Source of the DNA: an uncultured Bacilli bacterium
GTDB lineage: Bacteria; Bacillota_I; Bacilli_A; RF39; UBA660
NCBI GenBank assembly: GCA_934120265.1
Contig: CAKOTU010000015.1
Coordinates: 1-26,008 of the forward strand
Length of the DNA: 26,008 nt
Direction: 5' to 3'
Position numbers and translations under genes: made by a program. This document shows, one piece after another, positions 20,165 through 26,008 of this stretch (positions are counted from its first letter, which is position 1; every line of letters starts with the position of its first letter). The notes beneath the pieces are model-generated. The model was not told the origin of the DNA and did not search any database. It saw only the letters and a list, made by a program, of their open reading frames with translations.

Positions 20165-20226
20165 TTTTGTCGAATTTGTATAAAATTGAAATTTATTGTG
20201 CTAAATTATAATAGCGAGGTGATAGA

Positions 20227-20574
20227 TTGCTTGATATCAATTATGAGATTAGAAAAGGTATTTTGTTTATTAGACTAGGTGGTGTATTAAACAAAAATAC
20301 AGTTGGTAAGCTTCAAAATGAAGTTACTGACATGATAAAGGATAATGGAATCAGAAATGTAGTTTTTAATTTGAAAGAATTAGAATCTATTGATATAAAG
20401 GGAATAAATAATTTACTTTATAATTATGAAATTTGTCACAGCAACAAGGGAAAAAGTTTAATATGCGGAATAGATAATTCTTTAGTTAGACATAGAATTA
20501 ATAATACTAGATTATTAAAATATATGATTGAAACTAGTGATGAGTTAAGTGCTTTTAATATTATAAAATTATAG
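20227..20574 (+). CDS. spoIIAA: SpoIIAA-like STAS protein lacking the phosphorylatable serine
   Basis: 115-residue STAS-domain protein, same size as the anti-anti-sigma factor SpoIIAA. It aligns without gaps over IRNVVFNLKELESIDIKG with the Bacillus RHIVLNLEDLSFMDSSG region. At the kinase target, Bacillus Ser57-Ser58 are replaced by Ile57-Lys58, while Asp56 and Gly59 are kept. The start is TTG 20227 with GAGGTGAT before it. Eight bases separate it from sigF, whose ribosome-binding site AGGAGA overlaps this stop codon, so the two are translationally close. The spoIIAB gene that normally lies between them is absent. Without Ser58 the protein cannot be switched by SpoIIAB/SpoIIE phosphorylation as known. 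It could bind its partner constitutively, or have a new role. Confidence 0.82.
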   Translation: MLDINYEIRKGILFIRLGGVLNKNTVGKLQNEVTDMIKDNGIRNVVFNLKELESIDIKGINNLLYNYEICHSNKGKSLICGIDNSLVRHRINNTRLLKYMIETSDELSAFNIIKL

Positions 20575-20582
20575 GAGAAGAT

Positions 20583-21269
20583 ATGAATGAAGAATTATCA
20601 AAACTGATTAACGATAATGAAAATTTAATTTACCGTATAACACATTATTTTAGTAATTATCTTAATAAAGAAGATTTATTTCAAGTAGGCTGTATTGGTC
20701 TTATCAAAGCTTATCAAAATTACAAAGAAGAATTTGGAACTAAATTCTCAACGTATGCCTATCCATACATTTTAGGAGAAATCAAAAAATATGTGAGGGA
20801 AGACAAAGGAATAAAGATAAGCAGAGATATCAGTAAGCTAAATTTAAAAATTGAAAGAGCTAATTTAATATTATCTCAGAAATTAATGAGGGTTCCTACT
20901 TACAAAGAATTATCTGAGTATTTAGGAATAGATGAATATTATATTAGTGAAGCGTTATGCTCAAATAATGTTTTACAAAGTTTAGATCAACCGATAGTAA
21001 GTGATAGCAAGGATTTAACTCTTTATGATACTATTCCAAATATTGAAACGATGGATTTAGATACTTTATTGACTTTAAAAAATGAATTGTCTAGATTGAG
21101 TAAAGATGAATATCAAATTATAACTGATCATTATCTTAAAGATAGAACTCAAAGTGAAATAGCTGATAGCTTGGGAATTAATCAAGTTCAAGTATCACGT
21201 TGCGAAAAGAAAATTTTAAAAAAACTTCGTACAAGAATGAATGAAAATAGATACGAAGTTGCAAAATAA
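20583..21269 (+). CDS. sigF: RNA polymerase sporulation sigma factor SigF (SpoIIAC)
   Basis: 228 residues, about 27 shorter than Bacillus SigF, the loss being N-terminal (before the start of region 2). Region 2: EDLFQVGCIGLIKAYQNY, TKFSTYAYPYILGEIKKYVRED. Region 3: KISRDISKLNLKIERAN, LMRVPTYKELSEYLGI. Region 4 HTH: KDRTQSEIADSLGINQVQVS, CEKKILKKL. The IGEI/LGEI block and the QVQVSR recognition helix are those of the SigF/SigG/SigB group; the upstream spoIIAA-like gene decides for SigF over SigG. Directs early forespore transcription. It is normally held inactive by SpoIIAB, which is not encoded here. Followed by a clear terminator. Confidence 0.88.
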   Translation: MNEELSKLINDNENLIYRITHYFSNYLNKEDLFQVGCIGLIKAYQNYKEEFGTKFSTYAYPYILGEIKKYVREDKGIKISRDISKLNLKIERANLILSQKLMRVPTYKELSEYLGIDEYYISEALCSNNVLQSLDQPIVSDSKDLTLYDTIPNIETMDLDTLLTLKNELSRLSKDEYQIITDHYLKDRTQSEIADSLGINQVQVSRCEKKILKKLRTRMNENRYEVAK

Positions 21270-21290
21270 GCATAATTTTATGCTTTTTTT
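21268..21290 (+). terminator. sigF terminator
   Basis: AAGCATA (21268-21274) pairs with TATGCTT (21279-21285), loop ATTT, then T's. Confidence 0.82.
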
Positions 21291-21331
21291 GTGAAAAAAT
21301 AATGAAAAAACTTTATATTAAAAGGGTTAAG

Positions 21332-21340
21332 TGCTATAAT
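21332..21340 (+). promoter_or_regulatory. Extended -10 promoter of the YfcC-like gene
   Basis: TGCTATAAT (21332-21340); a weak -35 (TTTATA at 21312-21317) is 17 bases upstream. ATGGAGG ribosome-binding site follows before ATG 21361. Confidence 0.65.
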
Positions 21341-21360
21341 TAATATGGAGGTTAGAGAAT

Positions 21361-22845
21361 ATGAAAAAAGAAAAAAGTAGTAAGTATGGGCTTTTAAAAG
21401 TTCTAGGAATTTCATTTTTAGTATTTGCTATATTATCTTGGATTATTCCAGCAGGAAGCTACAGTAGTTCAACATATACAGCATCTACAACCAGTCCAGT
21501 AGGACTATACGGATTATTCGTTGACCCACTATATAGCTTTGGTATATTTGTACAATATATTGTAGTGTTCTTAGCTATTGGTGGGTTATATGGAATTTTG
21601 AATAAGACTGGAGTTTATTCAAAGCTAGTTGATGGAATTAGTAATAAATTTAAAAGTAAGAAAACATTATTTTTAATTATTACTATAATTGCTTTTGCGT
21701 TACTATCTTCATTAGTTGGTTCGCAAATCGCATTATTTGTTTTTGTGCCATTTGTAATAGCGATATTAATGACTTTAGGTTATGACAAAATTACATCATT
21801 AGCTGCAACAGTTGGTTCTATTTTGGTTGGAATTATTGGATCAACATATGGAACAGCAGTTGTATTTAAAAGTTTCTTCTCAATGAATTCAAATAATGGT
21901 ATTCTTTACAAAGTAGTATTATTTTTAATTGTAGTTGCCCTTTATATTTTCTTTATCTTAGGAAAAGAAAAATTAAATTCAAAAAAAGAAATTGTAGAGG
22001 AAGCAAAACCTAAAAAAGGTAAGAAGAAAGTTGAAGAAGCATTAGAAAAAGTTGCTGAAAAAGTGAAAAAAGTAGAAATACCTTTATATGATGGTAACAA
22101 GGAAGAAAAGAAAAATGCAGTTCCACTTGTTATTATGTTCTCATTATTAGCTGTTATTATTTTAATGGGAATGTTTAATTGGTATTATACATTTGAAATA
22201 GAATTCTTTAATAAAATCTATGAATCTATTATGTCAGTAGAAGTTGGTGGAGTTGCAATATTTGCAAAAATATTTGGTGAGCTTCCACAAATAGGTTCAT
22301 TTGGAAATTATGATTTAGCAGCTGTTATAATTATTGCAACAGTATTAATTGGTTGGGTATATGGAATTAAATTTAACGATTTTATAGATTCATACAAAGA
22401 TGGAGCTAAAAAAATGTTATTACCATCTATTTATGTTATGTTTGCATCAATTATATTTGCTGTAATGGTAAATTCAAATACTAATATTAGTTCAACTATA
22501 GTTAATTTCTTGTTGGGATTAACAGAAAAGTTTAATGCTTTAGTTGTTACTTTAGTTGGATTGGTAAGCAGTTATTTCTTTAATGATTTCCCTTATATGG
22601 TAAATGGAATTTATGGGGCATTATCTACATATGATGCAAATTTATATCCACTTATTTCAATTATTTTAAATGGTACTTATGGTTTAGCTATGTTAATATT
22701 ACCAGTAAGTATTACTTTAATAGCAGGTTTAAAATATATGGATGTTTCATATAAAGAATGGTTTAAATATATTTGGAAATTCTTACTACAAGTATTTGTA
22801 CTTATAATATTATTTGCATTAATAGTATTAGCGTTTATTGGATAA
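21361..22845 (+). CDS. YfcC-like (DcuC-related) integral membrane transporter
   Basis: 494 residues with ~11-12 predicted membrane segments in two halves. The opening FAILSWIIPAGSYSSSTY is typical of YfcC-type members of the ion-transporter superfamily, implicated in uptake of C4-dicarboxylates or basic amino acids/peptides. Re-entrant-loop-like segments are visible in both halves (SSLVGSQIALFVFVPFV; VGSILVGIIGSTYGTA; MVNSNTNISSTIVNFLLG). The cytoplasmic loop between the halves (~202-253) is unusually long and Lys/Glu-rich (KEIVEEAKPKKGKKKVEEAL). Substrate cannot be read from the sequence. Own promoter and terminator; no metabolic partner gene beside it. Confidence 0.75.
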   Translation: MKKEKSSKYGLLKVLGISFLVFAILSWIIPAGSYSSSTYTASTTSPVGLYGLFVDPLYSFGIFVQYIVVFLAIGGLYGILNKTGVYSKLVDGISNKFKSKKTLFLIITIIAFALLSSLVGSQIALFVFVPFVIAILMTLGYDKITSLAATVGSILVGIIGSTYGTAVVFKSFFSMNSNNGILYKVVLFLIVVALYIFFILGKEKLNSKKEIVEEAKPKKGKKKVEEALEKVAEKVKKVEIPLYDGNKEEKKNAVPLVIMFSLLAVIILMGMFNWYYTFEIEFFNKIYESIMSVEVGGVAIFAKIFGELPQIGSFGNYDLAAVIIIATVLIGWVYGIKFNDFIDSYKDGAKKMLLPSIYVMFASIIFAVMVNSNTNISSTIVNFLLGLTEKFNALVVTLVGLVSSYFFNDFPYMVNGIYGALSTYDANLYPLISIILNGTYGLAMLILPVSITLIAGLKYMDVSYKEWFKYIWKFLLQVFVLIILFALIVLAFIG

Positions 22846-22870
22846 AAAACAACTATATAGTTGTTTTTTT
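22844..22870 (+). terminator. Terminator of the YfcC-like gene
   Basis: AAAAAACAACT (22844-22854) pairs with AGTTGTTTTTT (22859-22869) around ATAT, followed by T. Confidence 0.88.
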
Positions 22871-22890
22871 GTCATATTTTGTGATATGAT
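22861..22890 (+). promoter_or_regulatory. Possible promoter of the zinc-ribbon gene
   Basis: TTGTTT (22861-22866, inside the terminator T-tract), 18-base spacer, TATGAT (22885-22890). AAGGAGAAGG ribosome-binding site before ATG 22922. Confidence 0.45.
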
Positions 22891-22921
22891 AGAAATATAA
22901 ATAAAGTAAGGAGAAGGTAAG

Positions 22922-24415
22922 ATGAAGTGTTTAAAATGCAATAGTAGTATTACAGAAAATCAATTGAATTGTCCTGGATGTGGAACTTCAATTGAAGAAT
23001 TGAAGCAAAACAATTTGCTTTTGTTGGAAGAGGAAAATAAGGAGGAAAATGTTGAGGTTTCTGATGATATTAAGGAAACTGAAGTAGTACCTGAACAAAA
23101 CGTTGAAGTGAATATATCAGAACCGGTGCAAACGGTAAATCATACTAAAAGCAAAAAGAGTAAAATGTCACTCTTTGTAATAGTGGCTGTAGTAGCGTTT
23201 TTAATTATTATATTAGGAGTTAGTTATTTTGTTGCTAAAAGTCCAAAATCTATATTTACTCGTTCGATTAATGATTTATATAAAAATGTCGAAGTAAACC
23301 TAAAAGAAAATGTAAAAACTTTATCAACTAATTTTGAATTAAAATTAAATGTTGATGGTAATGAAGAAAATAAAGAATTAACTGATATTGTAAATAATTT
23401 ATCATTAAAAGGTAATGTTAATATTGATTATATTAATAAATTATTTTTAGTTAGTTTTAATAGTACATACGCTAATGATAAATTATTGGATGCAGAGGTT
23501 CAATATCAAAAAGGTAATGCTTATGTATTATTAAATGATGTATTTGATAAATATATTGCTGTTGATAGTGTAGAGGGAATGGACGATTATTTTGAGGCAG
23601 CACAAATTACTGAAGACCATAAAGTATTAGTTACAGAAGTAAAGAAAGCTTTAACTAAATCTTTAAAATCTAAATTCTTTGAAACTTCAAAAGTAGAATT
23701 AGAAATAAATGGTAAAAAAGAAAATGTGACTAAGAATACTTTAAAGTTAACAAAAGAAAATATGATAGAACTTACTAAAGAGTTTTTAGAAGCATTAAAA
23801 AATGATGATAAATTTTTAAAGAGTTATGCAAAAATAAATAATACTGATGAAACTACAGTGAAAAATAGTTTAGAGTCAGAAATCGCTAGTATAGATGGTG
23901 AAGATTTAGCTGAAAATGCTGGAGAAGTTAGTTTATATACAAAAGGTTTATTTAATGAATTAGTTGAGATTGAAATGATTGTATCTGAAGGAAGCGATTC
24001 ATTAGAACTTTCATTAACAAAAAAAGACGATAATAATTATGTAGTTAGAGTGGTGACTACGGATAAAGAAGAATTTATTTTAAATGTTAATGTTACAAAA
24101 GAAGGAAACACATTAAATTTAAAAGTAAGTACTAACGTTGAAAATCAAAATATTTTGTTGGATATAAAATACGGATATGAATATGATAAAGAAATAACTT
24201 TAAAAGATGTTTCTGATAGTGTTAATATTAATGAATTAACAGAAGAACAGGCTGCAGAGATAATGAATAAATTATCTCAAAATGCAGGAGTTCAAAAGAT
24301 AATTGAAGCAATTAGTAAAATAGAAAATGACTATGAAGACATTGAAGCTGACGTTGATTATGACTTTGACGATGATTCATATGATGATATAGAAGACTAT
24401 GATTTCAATTTTTAA
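22922..24415 (+). CDS. Zinc-ribbon, single-pass membrane protein with large extracytoplasmic domain
   Basis: 497 residues. N-terminal zinc ribbon with CLKC (3-6) and CPGC (17-20), a Glu-rich linker, one membrane segment (~84-104), then ~390 residues outside the membrane made mainly of beta strands and charged helices (Lys/Glu/Asn/Asp-rich, no Cys). This zinc-ribbon/TM/large-ectodomain plan is common among Firmicutes proteins of unknown function. The ectodomain is lipoprotein-like in feel but I cannot name a family. The last ~35 residues are extremely acidic and Tyr-rich (DYDFDDDSYDDIEDYDFNF), perhaps cation-binding. Flanked by terminators, so probably monocistronic. Confidence 0.75.
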   Translation: MKCLKCNSSITENQLNCPGCGTSIEELKQNNLLLLEEENKEENVEVSDDIKETEVVPEQNVEVNISEPVQTVNHTKSKKSKMSLFVIVAVVAFLIIILGVSYFVAKSPKSIFTRSINDLYKNVEVNLKENVKTLSTNFELKLNVDGNEENKELTDIVNNLSLKGNVNIDYINKLFLVSFNSTYANDKLLDAEVQYQKGNAYVLLNDVFDKYIAVDSVEGMDDYFEAAQITEDHKVLVTEVKKALTKSLKSKFFETSKVELEINGKKENVTKNTLKLTKENMIELTKEFLEALKNDDKFLKSYAKINNTDETTVKNSLESEIASIDGEDLAENAGEVSLYTKGLFNELVEIEMIVSEGSDSLELSLTKKDDNNYVVRVVTTDKEEFILNVNVTKEGNTLNLKVSTNVENQNILLDIKYGYEYDKEITLKDVSDSVNINELTEEQAAEIMNKLSQNAGVQKIIEAISKIENDYEDIEADVDYDFDDDSYDDIEDYDFNF

Positions 24416-24437
24416 GGATGTTCAACATCCTTTTTTT
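24414..24437 (+). terminator. Terminator of the zinc-ribbon gene
   Basis: AAGGATG (24414-24420) pairs with CATCCTT (24426-24432), loop TTCAA, then T's. Confidence 0.87.
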
Positions 24438-24450
24438 GTATGCCCAATCC

Positions 24451-24462
24451 GAACAAATGTAT
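24451..24462 (+). promoter_or_regulatory. Degenerate LexA/DinR-like box before dinB
   Basis: GAACAAATGTAT matches the Gram-positive SOS box GAAC-N4-GTTC at 6 of 8 defined bases (the left half perfect, with an extra C before it as in CGAACATATGTTCG). It abuts the -35 box. A single half-site match is weak evidence. Confidence 0.35.
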
Positions 24463-24490
24463 TGACTTTAAATTGTACTCAATATATAAT
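24462..24490 (+). promoter_or_regulatory. SigA promoter of dinB
   Basis: TTGACT (24462-24467), 17-base spacer, TATAAT (24485-24490). GTGGTGAT ribosome-binding site before ATG 24518. Confidence 0.83.
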
Positions 24491-24517
24491 TAATGTAGTA
24501 GGTTAAGTGGTGATTTT

Positions 24518-25732
24518 ATGGATAGGATAATTATGCATATAGATGTTAATAATGCTTTTCTTTCGTGGACAGCAATAGATTTATTGAATAATGGTTATAA
24601 GTATGATATTCGTAATAGTTATGCAGTAATAGGCGGAGATGAAAAGACTAGAAATGGTATAGTTTTAGCCAAGTCTATGCCTGCTAAAAAGATGGGAATA
24701 TATACATCAGAAACATTATACAGTGCTAGAAAAAAATGTCCTGCTTTAAAATGCTATCCACCTAATTATCTTTTTTATTCAGAAATGTCTAACAAATTAT
24801 TTAAGTTGCTTAGTAAATATACTCCGGATATAGAAGTGGCATCTATAGATGAATGTTATTTGGATTATACACCAGTTAAGAATATATATGGAGATGAATT
24901 GGAGTTTGCTAAAAAGATTCAAAAAGAAATATATGATGATTTAAAATTCACAGTTAATATTGGTATTGCTAATAATAAACTATGTGCTAAAATGGCATCG
25001 GATTTTGAAAAGCCTTTTAAAATTCATACCTTATATAGTAATGAGATACAAGAAAAAATGTGGCCTTTACCAATTGGTGATTTGTTTGGTATAGGTAAAA
25101 GAAGCGCTGAAAAATTAGAGAATCTAGGAATTAAAACAATAAAAGATTTAGCTCTGACTGATCCCCATTATTTATATAAATATTTTAAAAATCAAGCTAT
25201 TATTATGATTAATAGCGCAAATGGAATAGATGATAGTAGGGTAGAAAGTGAAAGAGATGAAGCTAAAAGTATAGGAAATGAAATAACGCTAGAACGTGAT
25301 ATTTCTAATAAAGATGAACTTAAGCAATATCTTCTTTACATATCTGATAAAGTAGCTCGTCGCCTTAGAAGTATTGATAAATATGCTTATGTGGTAGCGG
25401 TAGTTTTAAAAGATAAATATTTTGTTAGAAAAACACGACAGAAAAAATTAAATAATCCTACAAACAGTACTGAAGAAGTTTATAATACAGCTATACAAAT
25501 TTTAAATAGTCTTGAAAATATGGAACCGGTGAGACTTATCGGAGTCCAACTAAGTAATTTTGTTGACACTTGTGATCATCAAGTTTCTTTATTTGAAAAC
25601 ATTGATAATTATGAAAATGACGGAGTGTTAGACAAAACAATAGATGGATTAAAAAATAAATATGGTGGTAATATTGTAAAAAAAGCTTCTCTTATGAATG
25701 TTAAGGAAAGAAAAAGGCTGCACGATAAGTAG
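24518..25732 (+). CDS. dinB: Y-family DNA polymerase IV (translesion synthesis)
   Basis: Error-prone bypass polymerase, 404 residues. Palm catalytic acids: D9 in HIDVNNAFLSW, and D111/E112 in ASIDECYLDY. The usual DMDAFFAS is written DVNNAFLSW, as in many Firmicutes DinB/UvrX-like members; Phe14 sits at the steric-gate position. Helix-hairpin-helix in the thumb: LFGIGKRSAEKLENLGIKTI. Little-finger domain ~240-350. Sliding-clamp motif QVSLF at ~355-359. Polymerase IV (DinB) versus the UvrX-like subgroup cannot be settled by eye. Monocistronic, with a possible SOS box. No clear terminator before the tRNA promoter. Confidence 0.93.
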   Translation: MDRIIMHIDVNNAFLSWTAIDLLNNGYKYDIRNSYAVIGGDEKTRNGIVLAKSMPAKKMGIYTSETLYSARKKCPALKCYPPNYLFYSEMSNKLFKLLSKYTPDIEVASIDECYLDYTPVKNIYGDELEFAKKIQKEIYDDLKFTVNIGIANNKLCAKMASDFEKPFKIHTLYSNEIQEKMWPLPIGDLFGIGKRSAEKLENLGIKTIKDLALTDPHYLYKYFKNQAIIMINSANGIDDSRVESERDEAKSIGNEITLERDISNKDELKQYLLYISDKVARRLRSIDKYAYVVAVVLKDKYFVRKTRQKKLNNPTNSTEEVYNTAIQILNSLENMEPVRLIGVQLSNFVDTCDHQVSLFENIDNYENDGVLDKTIDGLKNKYGGNIVKKASLMNVKERKRLHDK

Positions 25733-25814
25733 GTATTTATTAGTTGCTAATTAGATTATTAGTGGAAGTAATCCGCAAAAATTAACTTTTTTAATCAAAA
25801 ATTAATAATAGCTA

Positions 25815-25842
25815 TTGACATATAACTAAATTAGAGTATAAT
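25815..25842 (+). promoter_or_regulatory. Promoter of tRNA-Gly
   Basis: TTGACA (25815-25820), 16-base spacer, TATAAT (25837-25842). Transcript start ~15 bases before the mature tRNA 5' end. Confidence 0.8.
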
Positions 25843-25863
25843 TAATATTGCCTACTTGATTTT

Positions 25864-25937
25864 GCGGGTGTAGTTCAATGGTAGAACTCCAGCCTTCCAA
25901 GCTGATAACGTGGGTCCGATTCCCATCACCCGCTCCA
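25864..25937 (+). tRNA. tRNA-Gly (anticodon TCC)
   Basis: 74 nt with encoded CCA. Acceptor GCGGGTG/CACCCGC (7 perfect pairs), discriminator T, D-arm GTTC/GAAC with GG in the loop, anticodon loop CTTCCAA (TCC at 34-36), 4-base variable loop TAAC, T-stem GTGGG/CCCAT. Oddities: the base of the anticodon stem is a C27-A43 mismatch, and the T-loop reads TCCGATT, so the near-universal U55 (pseudouridine) is C. Otherwise very close to Firmicutes tRNA-Gly(UCC). An 18-nt portion (25896-25913) recurs inverted at 25986-26003. Confidence 0.93.
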
Positions 25938-25945
25938 TTGAAATA

Positions 25946-25974
25946 AAACGAGCTATTAATTAGTTCGTTTTTTT
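25946..25974 (+). terminator. tRNA-Gly terminator
   Basis: AAACGAGCTA (25946-25955) pairs with TAGTTCGTTT (25961-25970; one G-T pair), loop TTAAT, T-tract to 25974. Confidence 0.87.
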
Positions 25975-25985
25975 GTATTTAAATT

Positions 25986-26003
25986 CCACGTTATCAGCTT
26001 GGA
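25986..26003 (-). repeat. Inverted 18-nt copy of the tRNA-Gly anticodon/variable region
   Basis: The plus strand at 25986-26003 is the exact reverse complement of 25896-25913 inside tRNA-Gly (from the last U-adjacent anticodon bases through the 3' anticodon stem, variable loop and first T-stem bases). Sequence on either side does not match, so it is a fragment, not a second tRNA. The window ends 5 bases later. Confidence 0.8.
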
Positions 26004-26008
26004 TTTAT

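Noticed and set aside
20186..20212. SigA promoter TTGAAA ... TATAAT directly before spoIIAA
   Set aside because: The spacer is only 15 bases and the transcript would begin at the ribosome-binding site. The SigH-type promoter upstream of 18692 is a better source.
25948..26008. Tandem or second tRNA gene after tRNA-Gly
   Set aside because: Only 18 bases match, in inverted orientation, with unrelated flanks.
1..26008. CRISPR array, insertion sequence, prophage or reverse transcriptase
   Set aside because: No regularly spaced repeats, transposase, phage structural gene or reverse-transcriptase motif was seen on either strand.

Overview
The window is AT-rich, densely coded DNA from a Gram-positive, endospore-type bacterium of the Bacilli / Mycoplasmatota-related kind, most likely an uncultured gut lineage of the 'Mycoplasma sp. 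CAG' / RF39 type. This placement is inferred from very low GC, Firmicutes sporulation sigma factors (SigK, SigF with a SpoIIAA-like protein), a CIRCE heat-shock operator, WxL and VanY/DUF5011 surface proteins, and type IV prepilin-like proteins. TGA is used as a stop (sigK ends in TGA), so the standard bacterial code applies. No insertion sequence, CRISPR array, rRNA or prophage was seen.

Layout. 1-457: 3' end of recG. 462-600: a well-formed promoter followed by about 100 nt of three hairpins ending in a terminator, a likely small RNA with a C-rich loop. 687-1835: membrane diguanylate cyclase. 1867-3732 (-): WxL surface protein without a signal peptide. 3852-4406: CIRCE-controlled hsp20. 4501-5265: kinase-like protein with an internal duplication. 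5306-6945: long leader and pilin 1. 7018-8733 (-): amidoligase 1. 8844-10380: VanY-type carboxypeptidase and a small secreted protein. 10388-11854 (-): DUF1846 protein with a terminator in its leader. 12015-14822: uvrA. 14887-15846: pilin 2. 15970-16852: broken pilin 3. 16953-17867: amidoligase 2. 17871-18572 (-): sigK. 18692-21269: surface protein, spoIIAA-like gene and sigF behind a SigH-type promoter. 21361-24415: YfcC-like transporter and zinc-ribbon membrane protein. 24518-25732: DNA polymerase IV. 25864-25937: tRNA-Gly(TCC), followed by an inverted 18-nt copy of part of itself at the window edge.

Most notable points. (1) Pilins 1 and 2 end in a C-type-lectin-like tip. Within it a 33-codon block of identical length is flanked by identical DNA, differs mostly at codon positions 1 and 2, and keeps T/C at position 3; this is what a diversity-generating retroelement target would look like, although no reverse transcriptase is in the window. 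(2) spoIIAA and sigF are adjacent with no spoIIAB between them, and the SpoIIAA-like protein has Lys where the phosphorylated Ser58 should be, so the classical sigma-F switch cannot work as in Bacillus. (3) Five genes (diguanylate cyclase, kinase-like protein, both amidoligases, sigK) have GGGG-type ribosome-binding sites, while the candidate sRNA at 497-600 exposes CCCCC, suggesting a possible post-transcriptional regulon.
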